This document shows, one piece after another, positions 11,286-24,250 of a stretch of 64,000 nt of DNA. Under the pieces are notes generated by a model. It did no database searches, had not been told where the DNA came from, and saw nothing but the letters and a program-made list of their open reading frames with translations. The DNA is from Niebla homalea (Eukaryota; Ascomycota; Lecanoromycetes; Lecanorales; Ramalinaceae), in contig JAHGAU010000029.1 of NCBI GenBank assembly GCA_019925105.1, positions 124,001-188,000 on the forward strand, given 5' to 3'. Made by a program: the position numbers and the translations under genes. How positions within the stretch are numbered: position 1 is the first letter of the stretch; each line of letters starts with the position of its first letter.

Positions 11286-13569
11286 ATGGTCTATCAAGGC
11301 AAGCCATCAGGAGGATGTGCCAACTGTAGGAAGCGAAAGATCAAGGTCAGTGTAGAAATCAATTTCCAAATGAAGCATCATATTCACTAACAACCTATAG
11401 TGTGATGAGCTACGACCCGCCTGCTCACAATGCACCAATACAAGAAGGGTATGTCCTGGCTATGTCGCTCGCTTCGACCTTGTGCTACGCGATCAAACCA
11501 AATCCATTCGAAGAAAGGCACTCAGCAAGAAAACCAACCCTTCATCAGCAGTCGTAGGCCCATCATCTTTCAGGGCGTATATGCCACCGCGAGCATCTTC
11601 CCCCCACGCATCAAGCTCATCAGAGGATTCTACACCTTCATACTGCACCTTGGCTGGTCCAGATGAAGGCCCATCATACGCAATAATTAAAAGATATAAT
11701 TCTCAGAATGACACCATTCCTCGCATGGCCAATCGTTTCCCGGAACAGGAGGCCATTTGTGCCTTCTTTCTTGATTTCGTCCTCCTGCCTCGACATCCTG
11801 ACAGCTTCCGTGGCCACCTTGAGCATCTGTTACCATTGTACCAGGATGCATTGCCGAATTCACCCATTACTCTCGCCACCTCTTCCGTCGCTCTGTCAAT
11901 GTCTGGCAATCCTCATACGCGCACCTCAGACCGTCAACTCGCACGCAAAATCTTCGGTCGCGCCTTGAAGAAGACGTGTGACGCCATTCGTGACCCAATC
12001 GACTCTCTCAAGGATGGAACTCTCATGGCTGTGCTTCTGCTCGGCCTTTACGAACGCATCAATGCTTCACCCTCATCCTCCGCCACCAACCCAAAGGTAC
12101 AATCACATCGTACCGACAACAGTCCGTCACCAGCCAAAATGACATCGACACACAACGCCGGTGCAGCAGCCCTGATAAAGCACCGCGGCGTCGCCAACGT
12201 CAAGTCCCCCGTGGCAATAGGTCTCGTCTTCGCCGTCCGCACTCAACTAGTCGAACATGCCATCGAGGAAGGCGAAGCATTCAAGCGCTGCCCCGACGCT
12301 CTTTCGAGCATCTTCGCCGAGCTGCCCAAAAATGCTGCAGCCCGGCTCACCTCCGCCACAGCTAACATTGCCGATCTGCGCTCCCGTGCTAAGACCGCTT
12401 TGTACCAGCCTCGGTCCGCCGCCTCGGAACAGGAAGTGACTGATCTACTCAAATACACTATCAGCATCGATCTCTTAGTCGCTGCATGGCCCGAGAGCGT
12501 GCCTGAGGACTGGCAGTGGACAGCTGCCACGGAAATCGATCACCCTGGCACTGTCCCTGCGTCCTCCTCCCCCTGCTCATCCCATCTCCCACCACACCAA
12601 CAGCGAAAGCAAAATAGTATGCCCTCTGATCGCCCCAGCACACCCTATACCTACCGCGGCAGCAAAGATCTCTATCTCGACCTCTGGGTCATGTCCATCT
12701 GGAACCAGTATCGCGCCGCGCGCATCAAGATCCAGGCCCTTATCCTCAGTTGCATCGCATATCTGGGTCCGACCCACGAAGCGAGCTGGTATTGGAGGAG
12801 CGTGTATGCCAAAATGATTGCGCAGCAGATGGCGGATGAGATCTGTGCTAGCGTGCCGTTTGCGCTGGGCACCATGGAGCTGGGGGTTGCGACAGCTGCG
12901 GAGGAGAGGAGGGTTCGGGAAGCGGGTGCAGCCATGCCTCCTCCTGCTTCATCATCGGAGATGGTTGAAACCACTCCGTCGGTGGCAGCAGCAGCTGGAT
13001 CACAGGGGGTAGCCGCCGCAGCATGGAATCCGGCACAATACCCTAACCTCACAGGTTCGTCTTTGTCATCATCGTCCTCACTCCCCCATCGAGCTACCGC
13101 CACTCAGACTCCCCAATCGCAGATATCCGCCAATTCAGCCCCTCAACAACGTTTTCCCGCCACTAGTTCTCCGTCCGCCCAACCCACGGCCACCATTCCT
13201 CCTTCAACCCAACGTACCGCCACCAAACCTCCCCACCGACATTATCCTTCCCCTAACAACCCCCTGACCAACCCCACCCCGCCGCTGTCCCTCCACCTCC
13301 AAAACAGCCACCCGCTCCTCACCTCTCCTCTCCTTCCTCCTCAACAGTCCAATTCCCCCTCCGCCCCACCCCACCAAGACAAACAACCACCCTGCTCGCA
13401 CCACCGCGCCGCCGCCGCCGCCGCCAGTAGTGTGGGGGGATGGCATCTCCTCGACCCGCTCCGCACCATCATCAACGCCCGGCGCGACAGCTGGACCGAC
13501 GACGTGCTGAGAGATGGGCAGGAAGGGTGGTGTGTCGGGCAGATGGAGCGGGTGGCGGGGGGGTGGTGA
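11286..13569 (+). CDS. Zn2Cys6 fungal transcription factor
   Basis: Two exons encode 742 residues. The 55-bp intron (11346-11400, GTCAGT...TAG with a CACTAAC branch site) splits the zinc cluster. The spliced N-terminus gives six cysteines spaced CX2CX6CX6CX2CX6C (from CANCRKRKIK through CPGY), a canonical binuclear zinc cluster at residues 11-38. A Ser/Pro-rich linker follows, then a helical middle region (about 130-530) like the regulatory domain found downstream of fungal zinc clusters. Residues 590-690 are low-complexity Pro/Ser/Thr/Ala, yet the frame stays open to a coherent ending (GWHLLDPLRTIINARRDSW). It presumably acts in the nucleus on CGG-containing sites. Its neighbour, the MFS carrier, could be a target, but that is speculation. 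Confidence 0.9.
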
Positions 13570-14563
13570 ATCGATCCGTTTAGGAGGTTCGGCCATCCAT
13601 CCATCTGAGGGCCCACCTACCCACATACGGGCCCGGGCAAGGGCAACAGTAACGAGGAAGGATCTTTGGAGGGATCCCGGGAGCGGTCGAGAGGGGGGTG
13701 GTGAATTCCCGGTGTGACTGTTTATTTATGGGTCGGTGATCATGGTAGTTGTGGATGTGAGTGAGGTGAAGGGTAACAATGCAGGCAGGAAATGGTGTGA
13801 TGACATTGATATGGAAAACGGGGTAGATTGTTACGTTTTAATGGGATGCAACGGCAAAAGTCAACTCGCGTTTTAGGTGCATGTATGTGTGAATGAGCGG
13901 TAATGGTGTTCATGTATGGATATGTATGGATGGATGGGTAAGTGTACGAGGCAAGGCATCTGGCAAGCAAAAGCAACAGCGGTATAGACGATACATCGAT
14001 GATAATGATACGTTCTCGATTTTAATGAAAAGAGGATATATTGTAGGGTCGTTCATCGCACCTCCCCAAAATAAAAATTCGAGTGCTGCAAATATAATGT
14101 TGAAACAGCCTAGCGACGATGCAACTCCCCAGTCTCTCGAAACGTGTTGTGTGTCCGGGATATGCATACGAAAGGGAAACCTACTGGGATGATGGTGGTT
14201 CAGCGTCCTCGTCGTTGGGTCCTTTGTGGCCCACGCTGTGGGAAACATCACATTCGGAGTGCCGCCGCAATGGCTGGAACGCGGTAGATGCCATGCCTTA
14301 TACACCACAGTTTCGCTGGCAGGGATTGATCATAAATAGCCTCATGGATTCTTCCATCATCAACATGAAAACCCTGGAACCCCCCAAGAAAAAAAGAAGG
14401 ATCCTAGGTACTACATTTTTGAAAATGTGTTATCAGGCGTTCATTCAAGCTTCCCGTCCCCGACCCCTGCCCCCTGCCCCTCCACCCCCCGGGTTGCCCC
14501 TCCCCCCCCCTCCCGGTTGCCCTCAACAAGCCCACCCACCAAAAAGAAAGAAAAAAGCCTCAT
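13570..14563. other. Intergenic between convergent genes, with C-rich tract
   Basis: About 1 kb between the ends of the transcription factor (+) and the secreted protein (-), so mostly 3' untranslated sequence. It has short imperfect ATGTATGGA repeats around 13911-13935 and a strongly C-rich tract at about 14456-14530, including a run of nine C. No gene is supportable. Confidence 0.4.
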
Positions 14564-15649
14564 TCAAATCACTTCCCCGGTAATATAACAATCGAAAATC
14601 GGGACCAACCCCTCCCCGCAGACCTGGAACCACATCTCCCGAAAGCAATCGAACTGCCGCATCGAGTCGATCAGGGTCGTCAGCCCAAAGATGATGGCCT
14701 CGTACTCCGGCACGATGGTGGACTCCGGGTGCGGGCGGTAGCCGATCCGATAGCCCGTCGAGGCGATGTACTCGTAGGTGCGATCGAGGAAGGTGAAGCG
14801 GTCGGGTTTGGCGGCGCGGTCGACGATGCTCTCGTAGATGGTGGTGAAGATGTTGAGCCGGTTGAGGGGTTCGCCGAAGTCGGAGAGGATGAGGATGTAG
14901 TCGTTGTTGAAGATTCTGGCAATGGTGGCGTTGGTGGCGGGTGGAGTATACAGGAGGTGGTTGGGGGTGTGGTTGCCGTTGGCGGCCGCGACGGCGGGTG
15001 AGCGTTTGGTGGTTGCGACCAGATCCTCCTCCCCGGTTTGGGATTGCCCGTCAGCGTCGTCGAGGATGCTGGTTAGGACGCTTTCTGAGTCCTCTGTTGC
15101 TGTTATCGCATTGGTCGCTCCAACTGGCTCGAGCTGGAATACCACACCGCCTATCGCATGTGACACACCCTCGAGCATGAACTCGTACCTCCCCGTGCGG
15201 AAGTCTCGTTCGTCGATCGCTTTGACCGTACCTTTCCAGAGACCCCAGAGGGCGTAACGTGCCAGGAAATCCGAGGGTCCTGTGCCAGGGGCGCGGGCAG
15301 TGCCGAGGATGAGGTTTCCTGCCTTGGGAATGTAGATGTCTTGACCGGGGGCAACGCTATTGAACGGTCTCACGGCGTAATACTTCATAAGGTTGTTAGT
15401 CAGGTAGAGGAGGTTGAGCAGTTGGAACCGTTGGTTGGGGTTTTTCACGAGCTTTTGGCCGAGGGAGAAGCCTGGTGTGGGTGGGACGCTAAGCTGGCCG
15501 GGGTTTGCAGTGACTGAGGCGTTTACATGGCCAGATACATTCTGTGCCAATCCATAACCCTGACTGAAGATTAAGGACAAAAGTGCCAGCGCTTGCCAGC
15601 ATAGCTTCAGGCCCATTACTACCTTGCTGTAAGATACGAAGCCTATCAA
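14564..15649 (-). CDS. Predicted secreted hypothetical protein
   Basis: A single open frame of up to 361 residues. Counting from the second ATG (15616) the protein begins MGLKLCWQALALLSLIFSQGYGL, a typical signal peptide with cleavage near AQN; starting there is more natural than at 15649. The mature chain has several N-glycosylation sequons (NVS, NAS, NHT, NAT). A conserved-looking first half contains QRFQLLNLLYLTNNLMKYY and later LWGLWKGTVKAID. A Thr/Glu/Asp-rich variable segment follows, then a C-terminal domain with Cys pairs (FDCFREMWFQVCGEGLVPIFDCY). No membrane anchor follows the signal peptide. I do not recognise the family. It is the last gene before the transposon island, 415 bases from the outer LTR. 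Confidence 0.65.
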   Translation of the reverse strand: MIGFVSYSKVVMGLKLCWQALALLSLIFSQGYGLAQNVSGHVNASVTANPGQLSVPPTPGFSLGQKLVKNPNQRFQLLNLLYLTNNLMKYYAVRPFNSVAPGQDIYIPKAGNLILGTARAPGTGPSDFLARYALWGLWKGTVKAIDERDFRTGRYEFMLEGVSHAIGGVVFQLEPVGATNAITATEDSESVLTSILDDADGQSQTGEEDLVATTKRSPAVAAANGNHTPNHLLYTPPATNATIARIFNNDYILILSDFGEPLNRLNIFTTIYESIVDRAAKPDRFTFLDRTYEYIASTGYRIGYRPHPESTIVPEYEAIIFGLTTLIDSMRQFDCFREMWFQVCGEGLVPIFDCYITGEVI

Positions 15650-16064
15650 GAAACTTTTCCTGAGCAGAATGAAGCCTACTGAGCAAATTCTCTCGACATT
15701 GCAAAGCCCAATGAGAAACCTCTCTAGACAATCTGAGGCCTATACTGACATCTTTGGTAGAGAGAAGTGAAAGTGAAGACAGTTATAATAACTCAGTGAA
15801 ACATCGACAGGTCGTATCCAGCGACGGAGTTTAGGTGCGAAACAGCATGGTACAGCTAGCGCTTGCGGCAGGCCAATTGTTCCGAGCAACATATCATTTT
15901 ATGCATGGAGCCGCTCAAGCGACGTTCCTCAAGATTGAGACATGATGCATAGAATCTACTCAAGTCAGTCGGAGACACACCATGTTGAGACACATGTGTT
16001 GGGTAGAGATAAGTATCCCGCAGAGACTGATTCTTCTTTCTGAAACATGAAATAGCATCCATTC
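15650..16064. other. Promoter-side flank of secreted gene up to the transposon island
   Basis: About 415 bases with ordinary base composition upstream of the minus-strand secreted gene. It ends with the five-base target duplication CATTC (16060-16064) of the outer retrotransposon. No gene was seen. Confidence 0.5.
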
Positions 16065-16284
16065 TGTCAGACGTGAGGACGCATGAGAGTGGATGATATA
16101 TATGTGTATTGCATATGATCTATCTGGGAAGCATAATGCTATCTACATGAAATACCTAGGTAATATAAGATATACGGCCAGGTAATAATATTTATACGCG
16201 CTATAATAATATCTTAATACCGTTATATAATGGCTTAATAATACTTTATATAATATTATTATTATATTTATACTTAGGTTAATA
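16065..16284 (-). repeat. 3' LTR of the copia element (left copy)
   Basis: It aligns without gaps to 28812-29031; the differences are transitions of the C/T or G/A type. The first roughly 107 bases keep G and C where the partner has A and T, while from 16172 on this copy is the mutated one. The last difference in the first class is at 16159 and the first in the second class at 16172. Confidence 0.9.
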
Positions 16285-18509
16285 TACCCTTTTAAAATTA
16301 TAATATTATTATAATAATAATATAAATCTTAAATACCCTTATTATAGTTATTTTTTAATTATTAATATACCGTAATTATTATAAGTAAAAGATACGGCTT
16401 AAATTTAACATTTAAAAAATTAAAAAGTTAAGAAAAATCGGTAACTTTAAAAGTAATAATAATAATAAAACCTTTATATTTTAAGTTACTTTAAAGCTTT
16501 ATATATATTTAATTAAGCTCCGGGTATTAACTTAAATAATTTTATTAAGTAATTATTATTAAGTATACGTTAAAAAAAGTAAAAATTAATAAAATTATAA
16601 AAATAAATAAACCCGGAAAGATTATCGTATATCCGGTTTATAATCGTAATTTTTTAAGAGTTAAATCTCTTAAAAACGATATCTCTAAGGTTTTATTAAG
16701 TCGTATTAAGATATAAGGTTTTAAGGTTTATTATTTTTAAAACTTAAAAGTTTTATAAATTCTTTATATTTATATAATAATAAAACTTTTATAAAGCCGT
16801 CCGTTAATATTTTTATTATAAATATATATTTAATATTAATCGTTTTTTTTTAATATTTTTATTACAATTAATAATAATATATATTTATATAACGGAGTTT
16901 TATAATAAATTAAGAGTTTATTTTTTAAATTATACGGATTATTTAAGTATTATTATATTTAATCTTTAATAAATAAAATAAATTTAATATAATTAACTTG
17001 AAAAAACGGTTTTATTATATTAGCTTTTTTATTATAAAAGTAAAACCGAAAAGCTTGGCTTTAATAAAGCTTATTATTACCGTTTTTTATTTTATTATTT
17101 TTTAATCAATTAAGCTTTTAAAAAACTTAAAGATATAATTTTATAAGTTATATTATATCTTAAGATTATTAATAAATAATATATTTAAAAATATTATAAA
17201 AATAATATATAGATTAATAATTTTCCCGTTATATATAATAATATAATACTTAATATATATAAAATATTATAATACTTTTATAGTTACTTTTAAGTATTAT
17301 TTTAACGGATTTATAAGGAATTCAGATAACTTAAATATTAAATATATAATATCCGTTTTTATAATAATAACCGTGAAGTTAATAGAACCGATAAATTATT
17401 AATATATATAAATTTCTTAAGGTAAAACTTACCCGGTATTTTTAATAAAAGATTCGGTATTCCGTAAAGGTACTTTAAAAATACGATTTATTATAATATT
17501 AAATTTTACCGTAAGCTTATTAATATAATTATCTTAATATAAACGGATTTCTCGACTTAATTGATTTTATATTATCCTTATATTTAAGAATTACTTTATT
17601 TTATTTAAATTTCTTATTTTATAAATTTTAAAGAATTTACTTTAAAAGTTATTTACTTTTTAATTATATTTATAATTATAAATAACGATAATATTATTTA
17701 TAAAGAAAAAGATTATTATATAGTTATTAATAAAAAGATATTCGATTTCCGGAACTTACTTTAAGTTTAAATTTATTAAGGTTTTTAAAAGATTTTTAAA
17801 TTATAAAGTTAATAATTATTTAAGTTTATATAAAGTTTAAAATAAGAGGAATAAACCTTTATTCTTATACCCTTCTGGTAATTTAATATATATAATTTAT
17901 TTATTTTATTATTTATAAATATATTAACGGCGTCTTATTATTTTATATTTAAATTAAATATAATTATTATAGCTATAAATACCCTAAAAACCCTAATTAT
18001 TAAAATAACGGTAAATATATTTTAATTGGTTTTTTATAAATTACCTTTTATATAAAGTTTCGCTTTATATTTAATAAAATACTTTTTATCGTTAAATTTA
18101 TATTTAAATATTTAAATAATAAATATTAATATTTTATCCGCTTTTTTAATATGCTTAATTAAGACCTTTTCTTATATATTTTTCTTTTTAAGAGCTTTAA
18201 GTTTTATTTTAATTATTAATTTAGAACCCGTAACGTATAAGTATTTTAATATATAACGATAATATTTTAATTTGATAGGTAGGGTATTACCGTAAAATAT
18301 ACTTATTTTTAATAAAGAAAAAGATAGCTTTTTATTTTTCTTATAAAGCTTATAAGATAGTAAAAAAGTAATAAATACTATATAATATAATAACTTTAAT
18401 TTATTTATAATTAAAGTAAAAACTATAATATAATTTACTTTCTTTATATTTTTTATAGCTTTTTTTCCTTTAATAATATTATTTATATTAAAGTCGGATT
18501 TATTATTAT
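16285..18509 (-). other. Copia internal region, RIP-mutated (RNase H and RT part)
   Basis: Extremely AT-rich DNA in which CA and TG dinucleotides are nearly absent (none in 16321-16380, for example), while CG, CC and CT survive. This is the signature of CpA-targeted RIP. No intact open frame exists. Fragments of the copia RNase H and probably the reverse transcriptase can be read on the minus strand. Confidence 0.75.
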
Positions 18510-18514
18510 CTTTC

Positions 18515-18670
18515 TGTTGGTGTATGGACCAAAAAGTGTGATAATGTATGAATGATGATTCTACCTGAATGCAGATGGGATCCTAAGGATCATCTGTCCT
18601 CTACGTACAAAGAGTGTCCTACACCTATGAATGCTCCCTGGTATCCCCCATGCTATGTATGCACATAACA
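18515..18670. mobile_element. Solo LTR, 156 bp, not RIP-mutated
   Basis: A patch of ordinary base composition inside the AT-rich copia remnant, rich in TG and CA dinucleotides. It starts TGTTGG and ends CATAACA, and is flanked by the identical five bases CTTTC at 18510-18514 and 18671-18675. A TG...CA unit with a five-base target duplication and no internal region is best read as a solo LTR, or a very small non-autonomous LTR element. Strand is unknown. It must have landed after the surrounding DNA was mutated, or it escaped because it is short. Confidence 0.8.
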
Positions 18671-18753
18671 CTTTCTTTTTCTGCTTTAAAGTTAATAAAG
18701 TTAATAAAGCTAATGGTGGATCTAATAATAAAGTTAATAATTTATTATTGCCA

Positions 18754-18783
18754 CCGTTACCGTTACCGTTACCGTTACCGTTT
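18754..18783. repeat. (CCGTTA)n microsatellite
   Basis: Four perfect CCGTTA units and a fifth ending CCGTTT lie inside the mutated copia remnant. It contains no CA, so it is invisible to CpA-directed mutation. Confidence 0.85.
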
Positions 18784-20058
18784 TTATCTTTATTATTATT
18801 GTTAAATGCGGTATTATAATTAATTAATATTAAAGTCGGTAAGGATAAATAATCCTCTTATTATTCTTTTTCTTTTCTTTTTTATATAGGGTTAATAATA
18901 TTATTTATAAATTCCTTTTCTTCTTTATTATTTAATAATAATTTAATAATAATATAAAATATATTTATTTTTAAGATATTAATTAAATAAAGGAACGGTT
19001 CTTTTTTAAATTAAGTTAAATTAATCTTATCGGCTTTATAGAACTTATTCTCTTTAAAAAAGACGTCTTTTATATAAATTATTTTCTTTTAATTAAGTAT
19101 TTATATATTGTAAATATTAATATTATTATAATTAATAAAGAAATTAATATATATTTTTATTATTAATTTCTCTTTCTTAAGGATCAATTTATTAAGTAAA
19201 TAAGCTTTATAATTATAATATTTAAGGTATTAAAGGTTTAATTTTAAACCGGTAACCTTTTTAAATAATATAACTTATAAATGCTTTTTTATTAATATTT
19301 AATTTATAAAGAAATCGGCCGTTTATATAATCTATAACTATAAAAACTAAAGAAATTTTACTTATAGTTTTATAATCTTTATTTTTATAATTAATAAATT
19401 ATTTTTTTTATTTTAAATAACCGTTTTATATAATAATATATAATATTAATAATTTAAAGCTAATATTAAGCTTATCAATAAAGTTATTAAATTTAAATCT
19501 TAAGGATTTCTTTCCGTTTAATTGAATAAAAACTATATTATAATAATATCATATTTTAATCGTTTTAATAACTTTCCGTAGGATATTTATTGCTTTAAAT
19601 TTATATTTATAAATATATATTATTTAGAAATCATATTTAAAGTAAATAATATATACTATTTATTAATCCCGGTTTATCGTTATATTTATTTATATAAGGT
19701 TATAAATAATTTAAAAGAAAAACTTTATTAATATTTTTACTTTATATAAAGATTTCAATATAATCCAGTAAGCTTTTAATAAAATATAATTTTTATAATT
19801 ACTTATATTTAAAACTTTAATATCGTTAATAATTTTTACCTTTTTAATTACTTATTAAAAATATTATATTATTTTATTAATAACGTATAAAAGGAATTAA
19901 TATTATTAACTTATAGTTATTAATTTAATAATAAATTTACCGGTTATAAATATCGTATTAAGTTATTTAATATTATTTTTAAGTACGTAATATTTATTAA
20001 TCTTTTTAACCAGTATTTTTATCTATTTATTATTATAAAAGTAATAACGTTTAATATT
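18784..20058 (-). other. Copia internal region, RIP-mutated (integrase part)
   Basis: AT-rich remnant between the solo LTR and the inner gypsy element. On the minus strand an integrase-like core (IDYINGRFLYKL) is readable at about 19300-19340; it is preceded, in the element's own direction, by a Gly/Tyr/Arg-rich segment like the copia pre-integrase domain. No intact frame remains. Confidence 0.65.
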
Positions 20059-20063
20059 AAAAT

Positions 20064-20279
20064 TGTCAGGGTTTAGGGGTGTTGGTAACTCAGGAGTAGG
20101 CCCTACCGGGCCTATCCCGGGCCAAGCCCGGGGTTAATCCGGCACCCAGGAGTGTCACCGACTGGGTATATTAGGGCCTTCGGCCCCTTCACTCCTATAC
20201 TTCTATACTTTAATATCTTTAATTATACGTAATATATCCTTTACCTTTTAACCATTTTAAAGGGGCTTATACTTTAACA
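20064..20279 (+). repeat. 5' LTR of the gypsy element
   Basis: It pairs without gaps with 27069-27284. About 130 bases at its outer side are GC-bearing and unmutated; beyond roughly 20190-20198 this copy becomes the AT-shifted one. It contains a perfect hairpin, CCCGGGC-CAA-GCCCGGG, at 20116-20132. Confidence 0.92.
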
Positions 20280-23200
20280 TTATATTAAAATTAACTTATC
20301 TATACCCTTATAAGGAATAATAAGGTAAAATAAAGGTTTTTATTAATAATATTTATTAATAACGGATAATAAACCGATAATTAAAAACGGTATTAAACGG
20401 GCGGTAACTATAATTAAACGTATAGTAATTAGTATCCGGACGGGCCATAAAAAAACATCAATAATTAAAACGGAAGGTTACAATAGTTTTAAATAAATAA
20501 ATATTAATTCTATTAAGTTATATAAAGAATCGATTTAAAAGTTAAGCTTTAATAAAGCGATTTAAAAGTTATAAATAAAGTAAACTTTGAAAAAACCATT
20601 ATAAATCCAGTTAAAAATAAGTTTATAAAAGCTTATAGAATTTTTACTTATTATTTACCTTTTTTTCTCTTTAAAATTTTTAATTAAGATATTTAATTTT
20701 ATACTTATTTTATAATATAGAATATTTAATACCCGGAGGAAAAAATACTTTAAGGAGTACTTTATAATATAAAGGAATAATATTAAATTTTATTATAATA
20801 TAAACTTTATTATTTTACCTTATAATATTACCCTTATAATATAGAATCCGTTTAATAAAAAAGTTAAAAGATCTATCTTTTTCTTTCTTCCTGATTTTTT
20901 CTTTTATTTATTTTTATTTTTTTTTAACTTTAATTTATTTTTTATTTATTTTTTATTTATTAAAATTATAAATAATAAACCTTAATAATCTTTTTTATTA
21001 AAGGCTTTTACGTTAAAATATAACTTATAAAGCGGTTTTTAAGGGGACCCTAATTAATTAATATTATTTATTAAGGATAAGGTTTTTCCCCGGTAAAATA
21101 GAAAAAATAAGGACCCAATAAATTATTTAATTACCGGGAACCCAGTTTCTAATAATAATTACGGGGGATATAAAGATTATATTATCCGTTAACGTCATTA
21201 TAAATTAAAAAGTATTACCTTAAAAGAATTAATTAAACGTATTTTATACCTTATAAAGATTTATATTTATCTTATTTCTTAATTTATATTATTTAAAAAA
21301 TTTAAGGAATTCTTAAAATAATTAAATTTTTTACGTTAAAAATATAACGTCAATATATAATATTATAAGGACGTAAACGATAAAATATAAGTTTTTTTTA
21401 AATAGAATTAAACGATATTAAGAAAGATTTATAATTAAAAATAAACTAAATTACTTATTTATAATAATAAAATTATAATAACTTTTTTCCTTTAGAAAAC
21501 TTAAACCGTTTTAAAGCGTTAGAAATTTATAATTATAAATTAAAAAATTAAAACGTAAACCTTATTATTAAGCTTAAAAATCTTTAATAGAATAATTTAA
21601 CCCTTTTACCTTATTAATCTACGGCATTTTTTACTTTTTATAAGAAACTTAAGTTAATTAAAATTAAGGATTTTAAACTTTTTATTAATAAAAATTATAG
21701 TTAATATCGTTTTTTTAAACGCCATATTATTATTAAGCTCCGGATAAATAAGGATTAATATCCGATTATATAAGTTTAAGTTAATTATATTTTAATATTA
21801 TTAAGTCTTAAAGTTCTTAAATAATTAAAAATAAAATATAACGATAATATTTTATTAAGCTTCCGAACCTTTAAGGAATTCTAGATCTTTTTAAACTGAA
21901 TTTTTAAAAACATTAATTAAAAAAAAGATTAAATTAATAATTTTTAAGCTTTAAGAATATTAACTAAGGATAAATTTATTATATTTTATTTTAATTTTAC
22001 TTATTTAATTAAAATCTTTAAGTATATAAATTTTAAAAAGAATTTAAAAATTATAATTTATAAATTAATTACCTAATTCTTTAATCGGCTTTACGAGAAT
22101 TTCCTTTGAAAAAATTATAATTTAAATAGTTTAAATAAGATCCGTATATACCTTAAGAGGATAAACCGTTTTTAACGTTCAGAATATTATTATTAATAAA
22201 AACCCTTTAACTTAAATAAGACCTTTATTAAAGAAATTAAGGAAATTATAAAAATTTATATTATTTCCTTTAAATTCCCCGGCGGAATAAAAAGTTTTAA
22301 AGGATTTAAATTCCGATAAATTATTTCCGTTATCGTAAAATTAGTTTCTTTTCCGGACGTTAAATACTTTATTTATTAAGGGAATTATTTTTAAGCTAAT
22401 TATTTTAACCGTTAACGTAATTAAAATAATACTTAAGAACGTTCTATTTAAATTTATTATATTACTTTTAACTTAAATAAAAAATTTATTTATAATTAAA
22501 GCGGCCAAATCTTTTATACCCCTAAAAATACTTTATTTAATAACTTAAATAAGCCGTTAATAAAAAATTAAGCTTTATAAAAGTTATTATAAAAAATAAA
22601 AATATATATTATTTTCAGATTTTAATAATTAAATATATTAAAAGTATTAAAAACCCCTTTAATATTTAAGATAATAAACCTTAAATTATTAAAGGATTTA
22701 TAAGTTACGGAAATTAATACTTCTTTTTATTCTTCTTAATTAATTTAAGCGTTATTAATTATTATTTTATTAATAAATAAATTATCCTATAAATTTATAT
22801 AATACTTTAAATTTCTTTTTTAACCCTTTCCCGACTTAAGTTTATTTAAGATTATAAGGGTAAATACTTATAGCCTATTATTTATATAATTTATCCCCGG
22901 ATAACTATAAAAGGTTACTTAAAAAGCCAGTTTTTATATTTATTACCCGGTTTAAAATATACGATATAATCCTTAAAAAACCTTAAATAAAACGGTATTA
23001 TATATTTATTTATTTTATAATTAATAAAATCTTCTTTATATTAAATTAATATAATTATAATAAAGCCAATTATTAAAACGTAAAATTTATTCCGGAATTC
23101 CTTTAAATTATAATTTTAACTTATTAAGCCTTAAATATATTCTTAAAAAGTAAAAAATTAAAGTTATTAAAGTCCCGGGAAAAAAAAAAAATTACTAAAT

Positions 23201-23719
23201 AATCTTCCCCTTTTAAAGCTTATTAAGGAAGAGAAACCCTTTTTAATTAAAATTATTAATACGGCGGCCTTCTATATTATTATAAGGATTTAAAAAAAGA
23301 AAAAAACTTAAACTTTTTATATTTTAATAATAAATTTAATTAATTACCTGGATTTCCTTAATAATACTTTAATTAATATTTTTATTATAATAATTTATAA
23401 AGATAACCTTATAAAAGAAACGGTTTTTATAAATAAGATTACGGTTAAACTTTTAACGGAATATTATAATTTTAAGGATATTTTTAATCGCGTAACGGTA
23501 AATAAGTTATTTTTATACCGGGATTATAATTATAAAATTAACTTAATTTCGGAAGGGATTCCCCCCCAGAATCGTATTTATTTACTTTTAAACTATAAAT
23601 TTTAAAAATTAAAGGAATATATTATTAAAAACTTAAAAAAAGGATTTATTAAGCTTAATAAAGCCCTTTATAAATCCCTTATCCTTTTTATTTTTAAGTT
23701 TAATAATAACTTATAATTA

Positions 23720-24250
23720 TACGTGGATTACCGTAATATTAACGTTATTATTAAAAGGAATTAATATTTTATTCCTTTAATAAAAAAATATTATTTTAAG
23801 TTACCGGTTATAAATAGATTATCTACTTAAATATTATTATAACCTTTAATAAGTTCCGTATATACCCGGAAAGTAAAAATTTTACGATATTTATTATTTC
23901 GTTAAACGTTTTTAAGTATAAAGTTATACCTTTTAACTTAATTAATAGTTTTATTTTATATTAATAATATATAAATAAAGTTTTATTTAATTATTTGAAT
24001 ATTTTTATTTAAATTTATTTAAATAATATTATTATTTATAACGTTATTAAGAAAAAATATATTTAATATATACGTTTAATATTAAAGCGCTTATATAACG
24101 CCGGCCTATAAATAAATATCCAAAAGTATAAATTTAAAGTTTAATAAATTAAGTTTTTAAGTTTTATCCTTATTATTAACGGGCTAAAAATGGACCTTAA
24201 TAAAATAAATAAGATTAAGGATTAATTAATTTTTATTAATTTAAAAGCTT
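23720..24250 (+). pseudogene. Degenerate gypsy reverse transcriptase
   Basis: The segment VDYRNINVIIKRN, a stop, then YFIPLI matches the first conserved block of Ty3/gypsy polymerases. About 290 bases on, IYLNNIIIYN stands where YLDDILIYS is expected, both Asp codons GAT having become AAT. Multiple in-frame stops are present. Confidence 0.8.

Noticed and set aside
18614..18819. Overlapping small plus-strand open frames
   Set aside because: They run from the solo LTR into the CCGTTA repeat and AT-rich remnant; no protein character.
20064..20080. GGGTTTAGGGG as internal telomeric sequence
   Set aside because: It is the start of the gypsy LTR, repeated at 27069, and not a TTAGGG array.
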